Shown: positions 1 to 14,172 of the stretch, piece after piece
How positions within the stretch are numbered: position 1 is the first letter of the stretch
Layout: the number at the start of each line of letters is the position of its first letter
Assembly (NCBI RefSeq): GCF_000220395.1
Contig: NW_004086047.1
Span: 1 to 40,406 of the forward strand
Length of the DNA stretch: 40,406 nucleotides
Source of the DNA: Ichthyophthirius multifiliis
Taxonomy: Eukaryota > Ciliophora > Oligohymenophorea > Hymenostomatida
Reading direction: 5' to 3'
The notes under the pieces: model-generated
The model's database searches: none
The model's input: the letters and a program-made list of their open reading frames with translations, nothing else
Told to the model about the DNA's origin: nothing
Translations under genes and position numbers: made by a program

Positions 1-274
1 ATATTTATTATTTTAATATTATATCTTATTATTTTTTACTTTTTTATAATAAATATATTTAATTTATTGATTTTATAGTTTGTTTAAATTCATTCTAAAG
101 GGTTTAAATCTGAATAATAAATGAAATAGACAAAAATTGCATATTAATTTATATTAACTATGTAAAAAAAAAAAAAAAAAAAAGTAAATTTAATAATATA
201 TTTTATTAATTAAGAAATTTTTTAAAATTGTAATATATTAAAATATATTAAAGGACAAAAAGAAGAAGAATAAA
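1..274. other. A/T-rich 5' flank, no gene seen
   Basis: Low-complexity A/T sequence with an A run near 162-183. I see no coding-like pocket on either strand. It presumably holds the promoter and leader of the gene starting at 275. Confidence 0.6.
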
Positions 275-1002
275 ATGACTTCTTAGTAGCATAGATTGCA
301 AAAAGAAATATAATAATAACTTTAAGATAAAACTAATAATCTAATATACATAAATTTAAATTAAAAAGATTACTAAAAGTAAAAGTATTATTATATAATA
401 AAAGAATCTAATTACGATAATGGCGAATAAGAAAATAAAAATAATTAAATATATAAAGATTGTATAATAGAAGTTGTTGTATAGATTCCAAGTAATTATC
501 CTTATATATGCCCGAAATATAAATTTCCATAATAACCAATACATCCTTCTTTAAAAAGAGATAGTATATGTTGTGGAGTAGGTTGTTAATTAAAAAAGAT
601 TGGTATCCTGCACAAACGATAGCATTTGGTATTAATAAACTAGCTGAAAGCATAATAAATGCATCTAATGAGTTTGTGCATCCTCTTGACTTAACTAATG
701 ACTGCAATAACGAACTTATTTAACTGATTGTTGATGATAAAAATTCTTTTTTTTAAAAATGCAAAAAATGGATGTAATAAAAAGGACATATTACTAATTA
801 TTTAAATGACTAAGATTTAATTAATTACATAGAAAATAATAAAGATAGGGAGATTGTACTATGGATTTAATAAAGAATTAAATAGATAAAGGAAAAAAGA
901 ACAGCTATGTAAATCCTTTTTTTCAAAAAATATTCATCAATTTATAATAAATATTCGCATTAATAATTAAAAAGCATAATAAATATAACAAATAATATAT
1001 GA
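275..1002 (+). CDS. E2 ubiquitin-conjugating-enzyme-like protein (one frame break)
   Basis: Read with TAA/TAG as Gln, this gives about 242 residues with a UBC fold in residues 1-150. An N-terminal helix begins RLQKEIQ, followed by the strand-loop IPSNYPYICPKYKFP, then HPSL, then DSICC with the presumed catalytic cysteine at about residue 99 or 100, and the downstream DWYPAQTI stretch matching the family's W-P-x-x-TI segment. E2 enzymes accept ubiquitin or a relative as a thioester and pass it to targets. The C-terminal 80 residues are a basic, Gln-rich extension. The frame changes by one base at the A run 592-597: the 5' part is in one frame and the DWYP part in the next. One added A, or a -1 slip on A-AAA-AAG, would join them; a 17-nt intron beginning GTTGTT would also restore the frame but leave an unusually short Cys-Trp gap. 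The exact E2 subfamily is not recognisable. TGA stop at 1000-1002. Confidence 0.75.
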
Positions 1003-1439
1003 GATATTAATTAGAAGATATATAATTATAAATTCATTATGTAATTAATTATTTAACTTATAATCATAATATATAAAATTTAATATTTAGTATTAAATAT
1101 ATTTATTTAAATTATTCTTTTATATTTTTAATTTTGTAATCACATAAATTTTATTATTATAATTAATAAAATGCTTAATAAAAATAAAATTTATAATATT
1201 TTTATATTAAAATAAAATTTTTACTTAATGTAAATACATAATTTTTTTTTATTTATTTTTTCCCTTTTTTTCCACTATTTGAATAATAAAATTTAAATAA
1301 TAATATATTTTTTTAAATATTTTTTTTTTTTAAATTTATTTAATATTATTTTTAAAAATCTTATTATTTTTTTTAATTTTTTTTTTTTTTTTTCTAAAAC
1401 TAAAATAAAATTAATCATTTAAAAATTATTTTATTAAAA
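1003..1439. other. intergenic, A/T only
   Basis: Almost pure A/T with long T runs at about 1236-1260, 1315-1333 and 1369-1393. No coding-like pocket or RNA gene is visible. It lies between two genes on the same strand and must hold the terminator of the first and the promoter of the second. Confidence 0.6.
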
Positions 1440-4435
<2,996 letters not shown>

Positions 4436-4694
4436 TTAAAATATAATTTTAATAATTATTAGTATATAACATTACGTTTTTATATTTTTTACTAATTTTT
4501 TTTTTTTTTTTTTTGTAAATCAAAATTATATTTTTACTATATTAATTTATAATAAAAACTAAATATGTATTCTAATACTGGATTAAATAAGTAAATAAAG
4601 TACACTAGAACATCACTAATAAGCAATTAAACCTTATATAAACAAAAAAATAAGTTAAATAATTTAAATATAAATAGGCCTATTGAATTCGGGA

Positions 4695-6908
4695 ATGGAA
4701 TAATCAAATGGAGAAGATAGTGAAGAAGAAATAGAGACAAATAATCATGATAAATTAATAAAATATTTAAAAGAATAAAAAAAAACCAAATAAGCAGCAG
4801 AATTTTAAATTTCTTAATTTAATCAATTTCGTTTTTTTAAATAAATAAATTAAGAACTTTCATAAGATTTATATTTTTAGATTATGTTTGAAATGTAACT
4901 TGAAATATATGAAAAACATGAAATAATATTCTAATATAATGATATTGGTAGAAAAATGTATTTTGTTTTAAAAGGAGAGGTGGCAATACTTATTCCTTAA
5001 ATTAATGAAGATGAATGTGAATAATATATTCAAAAAAAATAAGAAAATAATTAAGATTAATAATTTGAAAGTTTTATAAAAGCAAAATTTCCCTCATACA
5101 AGCATATAAATACAATCCATAAAGGTAATACATTTGGAGAAGTTGCTCTAGAACAAAGAATTACTAGAACAGCTTCTGCTGTTACTACTAGCTATTGTGA
5201 GTTAGCTACTTTATCATATGAAATTTTTCGAAAATTATTAAGTAAAATCTATGAAAAAATAGAAAAGGAAAAGAGGGGCTTTTTAAGACAAATTCCTCCT
5301 TTTAATAATTGGCCTAATGAAGGAATTATGATTATTTTTAATAATATGGAAGAAGCTGAATTTTAAATAAATAATGTTATTTATAAGGAAAATGATGTTG
5401 TCGAATATGTTTATTTTTTAATGAATGGAGATGTAGAAATATCTAAGGTAATTTTTTTTATTTATTTTTTTTAAATAAAAAACCTATAATATTTTTAATA
5501 AAATTTGAAGATTTTCAAAGTTTAAATGAATTAAGACAATAATATTTTACAAAAAAGTAAATATTTCATAAATAAACGGCTTTTTATATAAAATGTTGTT
5601 CAAGGAAATATTTTTGGAGATTTTGAGGGAATATTAATGTTAAGAGATTTAATTTAATAAAAAAGAGATAAAAAAACTTTTAAATAATAAAATAAGTAAG
5701 TATTACCTTTAAGAACAACATAAGCTGTTTGTAAAACAAAAGTAAAAGTATTAAAGATTGAAGCTAGTATATTTTTTAATAATTATATAGCTTTTACAAC
5801 TAGAAAAGACATGGATTATTTTGATTTATAACATGAAAAAATGTAAAAGAAAGTTAATAATATTAAGAATTTATGTTTATAAGAAACAGCTTTAAATATA
5901 TAAAATTAATAAATAAATGAAATAAAAAATATAATATGTAATAAAACAAAAAGTTTATCAGTTTTATTTCAAGAAAATAATGAAGATCAAAAAAAGAATA
6001 TATAATAATAAATAAATAATTATATCCCTTAACTTAATTATGGTAGCAAATAATAATTAGATACAGAAGCATGTAGAATAATTTTGGAAGATTTTGATTA
6101 AATTTAACAAAATAAATTATTTAATTAAGAAGAAGAAAGTAAAAGCTAATAAGCCTAATATTTAGACTAAATAAATATCGATTGCCGTTTTAAATATTTT
6201 TCTAAATAATCAAATTAATTAAAAAAATATGTTGTTGATAATAGTATATTAGAGCCTTTAAAATTATTTAAGATTTAAACATAAAAATCAAACACTAATA
6301 TTGTTTATGAGGAAGGATATAAGAAAAAACCAAAGAGCCGAAACAGTTTAAATAAGAAAATTTAAATGTAAAAAATTATCAAAATAATTAAATAAGATTA
6401 ATCCTAAAAATTAAATCCATTATATAAAATTTCTTCTTATTAGAGTTTTGAAAATAAAGGTAAAACTGTTTCAGCCAGAAATACAAATATTCGAAAAAAT
6501 ATAGTAGAAAATGAATAAAATTAATAACTTAATTCTTCTTTTTAAAATAGTAAAAATGATAAGGCTGTTTTAATTCATAATATTAGATAAAAGTTTAGTT
6601 ATCATTCTTAGCCTAAAAATAAACCAGAGGATAAACAAATATAATAATTAAGTATCCGATCTCCTGAACTGATTTCTTACAATTTATGTATAGATAATAA
6701 AAATAAATCTATTAAACATTAAAGTTAGTAATAAATTAATTATATTCCTTAGTAGTATTTCTAAAAAAGAAAAAAAAATATTAATAGTTTTGATTATTTA
6801 TTAAAAACACCCAGTCTTAAATTATAAGAAGCCTTAAAGTTGCCTTAAAATATTTAATATAGTAAAATATAATAAATGAATAGAAGCTAAAAATATTTCT
6901 TTAAATGA
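4695..6908 (+). CDS. protein with two tandem cyclic-nucleotide-binding domains
   Basis: 716 residues, one 63-nt intron at 5448-5510 (itself open and divisible by three). The first cNMP-binding domain spans about residues 70-190, with GRKMYFVLKGEVAIL and a phosphate-binding cassette GEVALEQRITRTASA near residue 147, where the Arg-Thr-Ala-Ser order fits cyclic-nucleotide contact. The second, about 225-365, shows YVYFLMNGDVEIS, GNIFGDFEG and RTTQAV; its cassette is weaker and it may not bind ligand. The remaining half is Gln/Asn/Ser-rich without a recognised domain, and no kinase or channel domain is present. It could be a regulatory or ciliary scaffold protein; that is inference. The start at 4695 is the first ATG after an in-frame TGA. 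An upstream ATG at 4565 lies in another frame, and no intron I could find joins it. The stop faces the convergent gene only 37 bases away. Confidence 0.85.
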
Positions 6909-6945
6909 TATTTAATATTTTAGTATATTATAAAATATATAAAAT

Positions 6946-7743
6946 TCAATCTTTTGTTAATTCTACAAATATTATATCGTAACAAACAATAATTTATTAA
7001 AAAAATAATTATAGTAATTATATTTCGTCCTAATTTGGCAGTTCTTCTTACATAAATATTTCCAAATAGTTGTTTTCTTATATTTTTTAAGTTTTTGTAT
7101 AAATGAATTTCTTTTTTATTTTTAAAAATAAATTATATTCTATATGTTTACCTTTCTAGTATTATTAGATACCCTTATATATCCTAGAATTTCATAAAGT
7201 TCAGGATTTAACTATAATAAAAATTCAGAATGAGTATGATTATTATTATTTTAATGTTAATTATATACGGTAAAATCTGCTCCAAAACTCATTCCATCAT
7301 CTATTTTATACTTTTATCTTTCTTGTAATTTAGTAAATGCTAATACTCTTTCTATAAACTTCTATTAATTATTATTTTAAAAATAAATTGATAAAAATTT
7401 GAACAAACAAATTTTTTTATCATAATCCTCTTTAGTAAGAAAAGCAAAAAATTCCTAAAAATAATGTCTTTAGTTTTTTAAAAAATATTAGCATTTTATT
7501 TATTTTCTTATTATTTGGAATTAATAATATTATTATAGGAATTATTATTTTAATTATCAATAGAAGAATAATTACTATTGCACTCATTCTTTAGGTTTTC
7601 GGCTTTTTCTTTTTGGTTTTAATTTTTATCTTTTTTCTATGTTTTTTTAATGTGATTAAGTTTACAACAATTTGTGTTTATGCCAAGATTGCCTTAAAAA
7701 TACAAATAAAAACATTAAATAGATTTCGAAATAAATATTTCAT
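6946..7743 (-). CDS. tRNA-splicing endonuclease catalytic subunit (TSEN2/TSEN34 type)
   Basis: About 242 residues after removal of two introns (7637-7665, 29 nt; 7111-7151, 41 nt). The C-terminal half carries the tRNA-intron endonuclease signature: GMSFGADFTVY (7261-7290) with the catalytic tyrosine, HTHSEF (7224-7240) with the histidine, and RVSNNTRKKF (around 7152-7166) with the lysine. These three residues cleave pre-tRNA introns by an RNase-A-like mechanism. The N-terminal half is variable and Asn/Gln-rich. Whether it is the Sen2 or Sen34 paralogue cannot be decided from these motifs. One frame break of one base lies at the six-base run 7445-7450 (T-TTT-TTG on the coding strand); codon count is exact (243) if one base is added. 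It lies 138 nt downstream of the peptidyl-tRNA hydrolase gene on the same strand, so two tRNA-related genes sit together, probably by chance. Confidence 0.8.
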
Positions 7744-7881
7744 AAAAAAATTATTCAATAAAATATATTTATTAATCCTTTATTGTAAATATTATTTAGA
7801 AATTTGTATAATACTTCATTTAACAAAAAAATAAATATTTATATTAATTTTTTATATATTTTTTTATTTAATTAAAATAAA

Positions 7882-8892
7882 TCATAATTAATCTTTTGTA
7901 AAATCTTATATAAAATTCAATTGTTTTAAAATTTCAATAGCTTATATGAAAATTTCATTTTTTAATTTTTGTTTTTAATCTTATTTATATTATTTAAAAT
8001 TATGTTTATATATATGGATTAATAAATAGTATAAATTGATTGATTTACCTTCATTAAATTCACTTAGAACATATGTTTTAATTATATCTTTTTCTCGAGT
8101 ATTCGGCCTATCTATTGATTAATAAAATAGTACTTAATTTTTCATAATTTAAATACCAACTCCTATTTTCATTCTTTTAAATTCATTAGTTTCTAATTAT
8201 TCAATAATTGATTTTATTCCTCTATGCCCTCTTATTATATAAAATTAATATATATGGAATTAAAATCAATAAAATATATTATTTTACTCTGCACTCCCTC
8301 CTTTTTTAATTTTTACCTTTCCAAATTAAATATCAAGATCGTCATGAACAATTAAAATATTTTCTAAATTTTAAATCTTTTTTTAAACAAAAAAAACTAG
8401 CATATAATAAATTCATTATTAATAATATATACATTTAAATAATTAATCAACTTCTTAATATTATGACCACTTAGGTTCATATATGAAGAAGATAAATAAA
8501 GTCCAGTAATTTATTTATTTTTATTATTTAAAATATATAATTAATCAGCTAAAAAAATAATTATTTTTAGATAAAATAATAAAAAAAAAATTACATTTAA
8601 GATTAACTTGATCGCATTAATAATTCTCAATTAGATATTAAACAAAAAATTTACCTACATTATGTAGTGTATTTTAATAACGGATTCCCGGATTTCCTAA
8701 ACCTATTAACTTTATTTTAAATACGATTTAATAAAAACACTATTTATTTAAGTATAAATTTGTTACTAATTTATCTATTTTAATATACTATATATCGTCT
8801 TTTAAAACTTTAATATTTTTAGAATAATAATAAAATAATAATCCTGCTAGAAAGCATAAAAATGTAATTAAACTAATATAAACTAAATTCAT
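7882..8892 (-). CDS. peptidyl-tRNA hydrolase, bacterial type, with N-terminal membrane anchor
   Basis: 260 residues over five exons (introns 8549-8594, 8377-8432, 8231-8287, 7980-8048; all phases fit). It cleaves the ester bond of peptidyl-tRNA that drops off ribosomes (EC 3.1.1.29). Motifs: GLGNPGIRYQNTLHNVG (residues 64-80) with the catalytic histidine at 77 and the conserved Asn67, SSYMNLSG, IVHDDLDI with the conserved Asp, GHRGIKSI, and RMKIGVGI, ending in the usual C-terminal helix. The GHRG segment has Arg where Escherichia coli Pth has Asn114. The N-terminus is not bacterial-like: residues 3-23 form a hydrophobic helix (YISLITFLCFLAGLLFYYY) followed by Lys, a signal anchor placing the enzyme on a membrane or in an organelle. 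In-frame TAA/TAG codons exclude bacterial contamination. Confidence 0.9.
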
Positions 8893-11785
8893 TTTCTTAT
8901 TTATAATTTTAATTTATTTTACATAAATATTTCCAAAAATATATTCAATTATAAAAAAAAAGTAAAAATAATTAAATAAAATATTATATTTATAATTATA
9001 AAATTTATGACATTCGTCATTTTACGCTAAAATTTATATAAATAAATATAAAATTATGAGACGACTATCTAATACTAATTTAAGTTGCTATATTTAGAAA
9101 AAGTAAGATATGATTATAAAATAAATCAATTGATTTTTCAAAATTATGAACTATAATTAATTTTTCAAATCAGATAATAACTATTTTTATTATTTTTTTT
9201 GTTATTTGTTCTTTTTTTTTTATTTTTAGATCATAAATATTTACAATTTTTTTTTAAAAAAAAAATATATATCAAGCAAATATATTATTTAAATAATTTT
9301 TTTTTATAATGTCTGCCTCTAAAAAAAAAAAATCATATATGGTTTTTTTTTTCTGTATATTTATGTTATTATTTATATATATATAACTGTATTATATAAG
9401 AAATTTAACCAATAATTTAAAAAAATTATGGTGAAAATGGGGATTTCTTTACAATTTTTTTTGTATAATATATGTTTCATTTATCTTCATAAATATGATA
9501 AGTAGAATAATTAAGTTTTTATTTTTATAATAATTAAATTTAGATATGTTATACTATATCCGAAAGATTTCTCATATTAAAAATTATTTATAGATTTATT
9601 CTAATATATAGATTACTTAAATTTGAATATGTATGTTTTTAAATTATCGTCAATAATTAATTATTGATTGCCTTAATTTATATTTCTTTTTCACCTATAA
9701 TTTACAATAAAAATTCCATATGTTATTCAGAAAATAGTCTTTATTTTACTGATATATATCTGTCAATTTCATACTATTTAATTGTTTCTGTTACTATATG
9801 TGTTAAAGTCATTCTTATTATTAATTTAAAATAACTAAATCCTCTTGGTTGCCAACATTTTAATTTAAAATAACTAATTATTTCATTTAATTAACATAAA
9901 TTAAGTTAATTTTGTTTTGAATTAGTGGAATCATATATACCGAATTCAAAAAAATTTATATTTGGTATTTTTAGTTTTTTTTTTTTTTTTTCAAAAAGAT
10001 TATCGTTTTTTAAAGATTTAATTTTGTGTTTTTTTTTAATTTTGTAAAATTTGCTAATCTTTTAATTAGTTAAGACAGACTTTGTACTATTTTTATAAAT
10101 ATTATATAAGATCCTACAATAGATTACTCATTATATTCAATTAAACTTTATAATTATAGAGCTTTTTGTATAATTTAAATGTAATTTAACAATTCATATA
10201 TAATGAAATTGTCCTATATATTTTTTTAATTAAATTGTGAACTGTATATATTTGTTACTTTTTTTTTAATAACTTAAAAATAAGGAATATTTATTTTTAA
10301 GTAATTTTATTTCAATGCAATTTTAAATATACAAAAATAGTATTATGATTAGTTTCAAAAAAACCCCATTCTATAACCATAAAAAAAATTATAATTGTTA
10401 GGGAAAAAATAATCATCTCCATAATAATAATTAATTCTGAATAAAATTTATACAATTTTAATGCAAATCTTTTAATATATAATTAGTTTATATTATTTTT
10501 AAAAATAAATAAATAAAAAAAACAAAATGAATAAATAATAAATAAGTTGTCTAATTATTAAATTATATTGCCTTTAATGGATTAATTTGTATTATAATTT
10601 ATTTAAAATGTTTTTGTTTTATTATGTATTTTAGATTTAATAAAATAAAAACAATAAAAGATATCATATATAATATATAGTAAGGGATTTTTTTCAATTT
10701 TAACAAAAATAAACTTTATATTAAATTCCAATATATTTAAAAAAATTAATTTATATTATATCTGTGATTTATCCAAAATCACCAATTAAATATCTAATAT
10801 ACTAAAATGAGAAGTACCTTATTAAGAAAAAGTGAATAATAAAATGATATCTTCAGGAAAAAAAATAAAATAATTAAGAATAAAAAGAATTAGATTACTT
10901 TAAATATAATCAGAAAATATATAGCTAATAAAAAAAAATGAATAACACCCCTAAGTATTATTTATATAAAAATAAAAAACTCTTAATATTTTATATTGGC
11001 TGATTTATAATATAAAAATAATTCGAGAATAAATAAAAAAAATGATTAAAATTTCTTTAAATCCGATATAAAAAAAAAGAATTAATATATAATAATATTA
11101 ATATAATTCCTTTTATCTTCTATTTTTTCGATTTATTCTATTATTAGAAATTAAATAGCAAATTTAAGTTATATATTTATTACTCTTCAATTCTCTAAAA
11201 AAAAAAAATTATTTTATCAATTATTTATTTCTTATTTAGGATGATTAATTCTATTTTGAAAATAATATAAAAATATAAAACTTTTTTAATTTAAAACAAA
11301 AAAAATTAAATATTTTTATATATTTAATCAAACAATTTATTAAAATATTTTTAGGCTTAAAAATATATTTAAAGTTTACAAAGGACAATAATATATTATA
11401 TTTAAAAATAAAATAAACTTATAAAAGCATTAGCTTTCAACTTTAAATAATTTAAAGAAATTATTAGTATTAAAATTAATATTAGTCAATTATTAATTAT
11501 ATTTTTTTTGGAAAAACTAACATTTTTTTCTTTTTAATTCCATAAATTATAATTCAAAAATTAACTTTATATCAATTAAATTATGAATATATTTTTTTAT
11601 AAATAGAATAAACATTATAAATTGAATATAAGTATTGTAAAATTTAAAACAATATATATTAATCAAATTAAAAATGCATAAATATTAAAAAAAATATATA
11701 ATTTAAATATTCTACTTATTAAATAAATTAATATAAATATTATTTGTTTCTTTTTTTTTCTTTTTTACATTATTAAAAAATAATT
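8893..11785. other. 2.9-kb gene-poor stretch
   Basis: A/T-rich sequence without a gene I can support. A slightly richer pocket at about 9480-9880 reads on the minus strand as an open frame of about 111 codons from 9812 to the TGA at 9477-9479, but it matches no family I know and open frames of this size occur by chance when TGA is the only stop. A 45-codon plus-strand frame near 10807 is equally unsupported. A short sequence, TTTAAAATAACTAA, is present twice, near 9823 and 9863. Confidence 0.5.
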
Positions 11786-12233
11786 TCAATTTCTTGTTTC
11801 TTCTACTGTCTCTTTTAATTTTTAATGCGCTTCTGACATCTATTTTTTAAAAAAAGAATTATTAAATGTATATTATTCAATAGTTACTTTTTCTTTAGTC
11901 TTTTATAAAGACTCTCTTGTAGTCATTATCATTTTTAATGCAATTAATGGGTCACTTTCTGATTTTCCTATTTCGAATTCTTTTCTCGCACTTTTTTTTA
12001 TGATTTCGCCCCTATTTATAATATTTTTATCAGAATTATAAGTAAATAATTCGAAAGTTTTGTATTATAAAAGAAAAAAAAAAAAACCAATTTTCTCCTT
12101 TATAATTATTCCAGTAAAAATGATTTGAAAATTTTAATATTTCTCTATATAATTTTAATGCTTCTTTATTTGTTGGCATTTTTTTAGATAAAATCATATG
12201 TTCTATTGGTTTAGATAATATTTCTTCTAACAT
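11786..12233 (-). CDS. small LYR-motif protein
   Basis: 107 residues, three exons (introns 12012-12087 and 11840-11887, phases exact). The motif EALKLYREILKFSNHFYW near residues 24-41 is the Leu-Tyr-Arg signature of Complex1_LYR proteins, followed by KSARKEFEIGKSESDPLIAL, which matches the R-x-E-F ... D-P pattern of that family's second helix. Such proteins are short helical adaptors, mostly mitochondrial, that bind acyl carrier protein and help Fe-S or respiratory complex assembly. There is no obvious presequence, as is usual. The exact member cannot be named. The first intron begins with a 12-T run, and reading through it gives an artificial FFFFSF tail. The start could also be an internal Met (residue 13 or 19), but the first ATG is followed by a plausible helix. 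Confidence 0.75.
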
Positions 12234-12620
12234 TTTTTTCCCTTAAGCTGACATTTATTTAAAATTTTAAAAATAATATTTAGTTAGTGATATTTTTATT
12301 ATTAGTTTTAAATTATATTAATAGATATAATCATAAATAAATATATTTTAAAGGGGAAAAAAATAAATAAAGAAAATTGCTAATTTATTTATTATTGAAA
12401 CCTATACTATTTTATGGAGTATATATAAATAAAAATATATCTATTATTTACGTATTTTTAATTTAAATAATATATAAATATCTATATCATCTTTTACAAG
12501 AGTTTTATTTATTGTACTCTATAATAATAATTAATTATCTAATAAACTAAATTTCTCTAAATACAGTAACTTTTGATTTATTTTTAAACAACATCATATA
12601 GTACTATAATTTAAATAGAA

Positions 12621-12638
12621 AAAGGACATATGTCCTTT
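12621..12638. repeat. perfect 18-bp palindrome
   Basis: AAAGGACATATGTCCTTT equals its own reverse complement. It is followed at about 12651 by AAGCGAGAGG, a rare G-rich pocket for this DNA. It could be a protein-binding site or a short hairpin; nothing else in the surroundings tells which. Confidence 0.6.
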
Positions 12639-13262
12639 ATTTATTAAATTAAGCGAGAGGTAATAAAAGAAAAGTATTCTAGAATAAACAAAAAGCAACT
12701 TTATATATACTTAATTTGATTTATAAAAAAAATAAAAAAAAATAATAACATTAAGAGTCTCAAATTGTATTTAAAATTGCATATTTAAACTCCAAATTTT
12801 TGTTTATTTATGAATATAAAGATTGAGAAGAGTTAATATAAAATTTAATTAATATAATATTATTAGAATATATATATTATTGAATTTTTTCTTGGTAATT
12901 TAAATATAAATGAAAACTCATAATAGTAGTTATTAAATTATTAAGTTTAAAATAAATAATAAATAACTATAATATTTAAGCAATTAATTTAGGATATAAT
13001 GTGTAGATAATTTACTTTAATTTATTAATAGAAAAAAATAATATAAATATTTAAGTAATATATTTGACAATGATATAAAAATAAATAAACAATAAATATT
13101 ATAATTTAAAATATATTAATTAATATAAAATAAATTAAAAGAATAATAATGAATGTGAATATTAATTTAATAATTAATCTTAATAAAATGATGCAACATG
13201 TGAAAATTATATATCTATAATGAGTATATAAGTTTATATTTGTAATATAATAATTTTATTTA

Positions 13263-13320
13263 ATAATATATATATATATAAATATATATATATTATTTAT
13301 ATATATATAAATATATATTT
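13263..13320. repeat. (TA)n-rich block
   Basis: Alternating TA tracts broken by short AAA/TTT interruptions, in intergenic DNA upstream of the SCP2 gene. Typical simple sequence for this genome. Confidence 0.7.
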
Positions 13321-13815
13321 TTATTTAATATTAAAAAATTTTTATATATTAATTTTTTTTTTTTTTTTCATATATATACGCTTTAAAAATAATAATTTAA
13401 ATATTTTTTTTTTTATAGCATTTTTTTATTTATTAGTAATTTTAAATTTAAAATTTACAAAAAGGTATATAATTAATGATTAAAAAGTATTTTTTTCAAA
13501 GTAAAGAGAATATATTTAATAAAGAAATATATTTTATTTTAAATTAATATTTATTTCGATTATAAATAATATATTTAACATTTAATTTAAAGTTTATATT
13601 TATTATTATAAAAAAAATAAACATATATTTTTAATTTATTAAGGTTTAAACTATATTTTATATAATATTTTACAAATAATTTTTTTTTTTTCCTTTTTAA
13701 ATTACGTGGGAATATTAAAATAAATAAATAAATATATTTATTTTTTTATTTTTTCGATTCTTTTTGATAATTATTTATTTATTTTAAAATTTAAAAAAAT
13801 TAAAAAAATATAAAA

Positions 13816-14172
13816 ATGGCTTTAAAATCTGAAAAACTTTTCGAATAAATGACTCCTTTCCTCGCTGAAAAAGGTAAGGATTTAGTTACTAAAATAAAAG
13901 CAGTTTATCATTTTTAAGTAATGAAAACAAAAGGAGGTGAGGTTACAACTTGGACTATTGATTTAAAAAATGGAAACGGAAAAGTTGTAAAAGGAGCTGA
14001 AGGAACCCCTGATTGCACCTTCATTTTATTAGATGATGATGTAATAGCTTTAGCCAATAGAACATTAAACCCTTAATAAGCTTTTATGAATGGAAAAATG
14101 AAAATTAAAGGAAATATGAGTGCTGCAACTAAATTTACACCTGATTTACTTCCCATAATGCCCAAGCTTTGA
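13816..14172 (+). CDS. SCP2 sterol-carrier domain protein, likely peroxisomal
   Basis: 118 residues, no intron, a stand-alone SCP-2 domain. Landmarks: LVTKIKAVYHFQV, the strand TTWTIDLKNGNGKVVKG, DCTFILLDDDVIALANRTLN, the loop-helix AFMNGKMKIKGNMSAA, and a final helix TPDLLPIMPKL. The GKMKIKGN segment is the family's best conserved stretch. SCP2 domains bind sterols, fatty acids and fatty-acyl-CoA in a hydrophobic tunnel. The last three residues are Pro-Lys-Leu, a variant of the SKL peroxisome-import signal (PTS1), in keeping with animal SCP2, which ends in AKL. The next gene on the same strand is the peroxisome biogenesis ATPase PEX1. Start ATG follows a long A/T leader, with TGA stop at 14170-14172. 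Confidence 0.92.

Larger units (their letters stand above)
12234..13815. other. 1.6-kb intergenic, bidirectional promoter region
   Basis: This separates the divergent LYR and SCP2 genes. Almost all A/T, with a dense AT-repeat block at 13258-13320. No coding-like pocket was found. An 18-bp perfect palindrome at 12621-12638 is listed separately. Confidence 0.55.

Noticed and set aside
356-707. Two minus-strand open frames of 62 and 99 codons
   Set aside because: They mirror the E2 gene on the plus strand, which has clear family motifs; their own sequence is hydrophobic filler.
4565-4694. Upstream ATG as start of the cyclic-nucleotide-binding protein
   Set aside because: It lies in another frame, and the candidate GT...AG introns I tried have lengths divisible by three, so they do not join the frames.
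7613-7834. Plus-strand open frame of 73 codons
   Set aside because: It is the complement of the first exon and first intron of the tRNA endonuclease gene.
7882-8892. Bacterial contamination as the source of the Pth gene
   Set aside because: It has four spliceosomal-type introns and in-frame TAA/TAG codons.
9477-9812. Minus-strand frame of about 111 codons with code 6
   Set aside because: It has some mixed codons but no family motif; frames this long are expected by chance when TGA is the only stop in such A/T-rich DNA.
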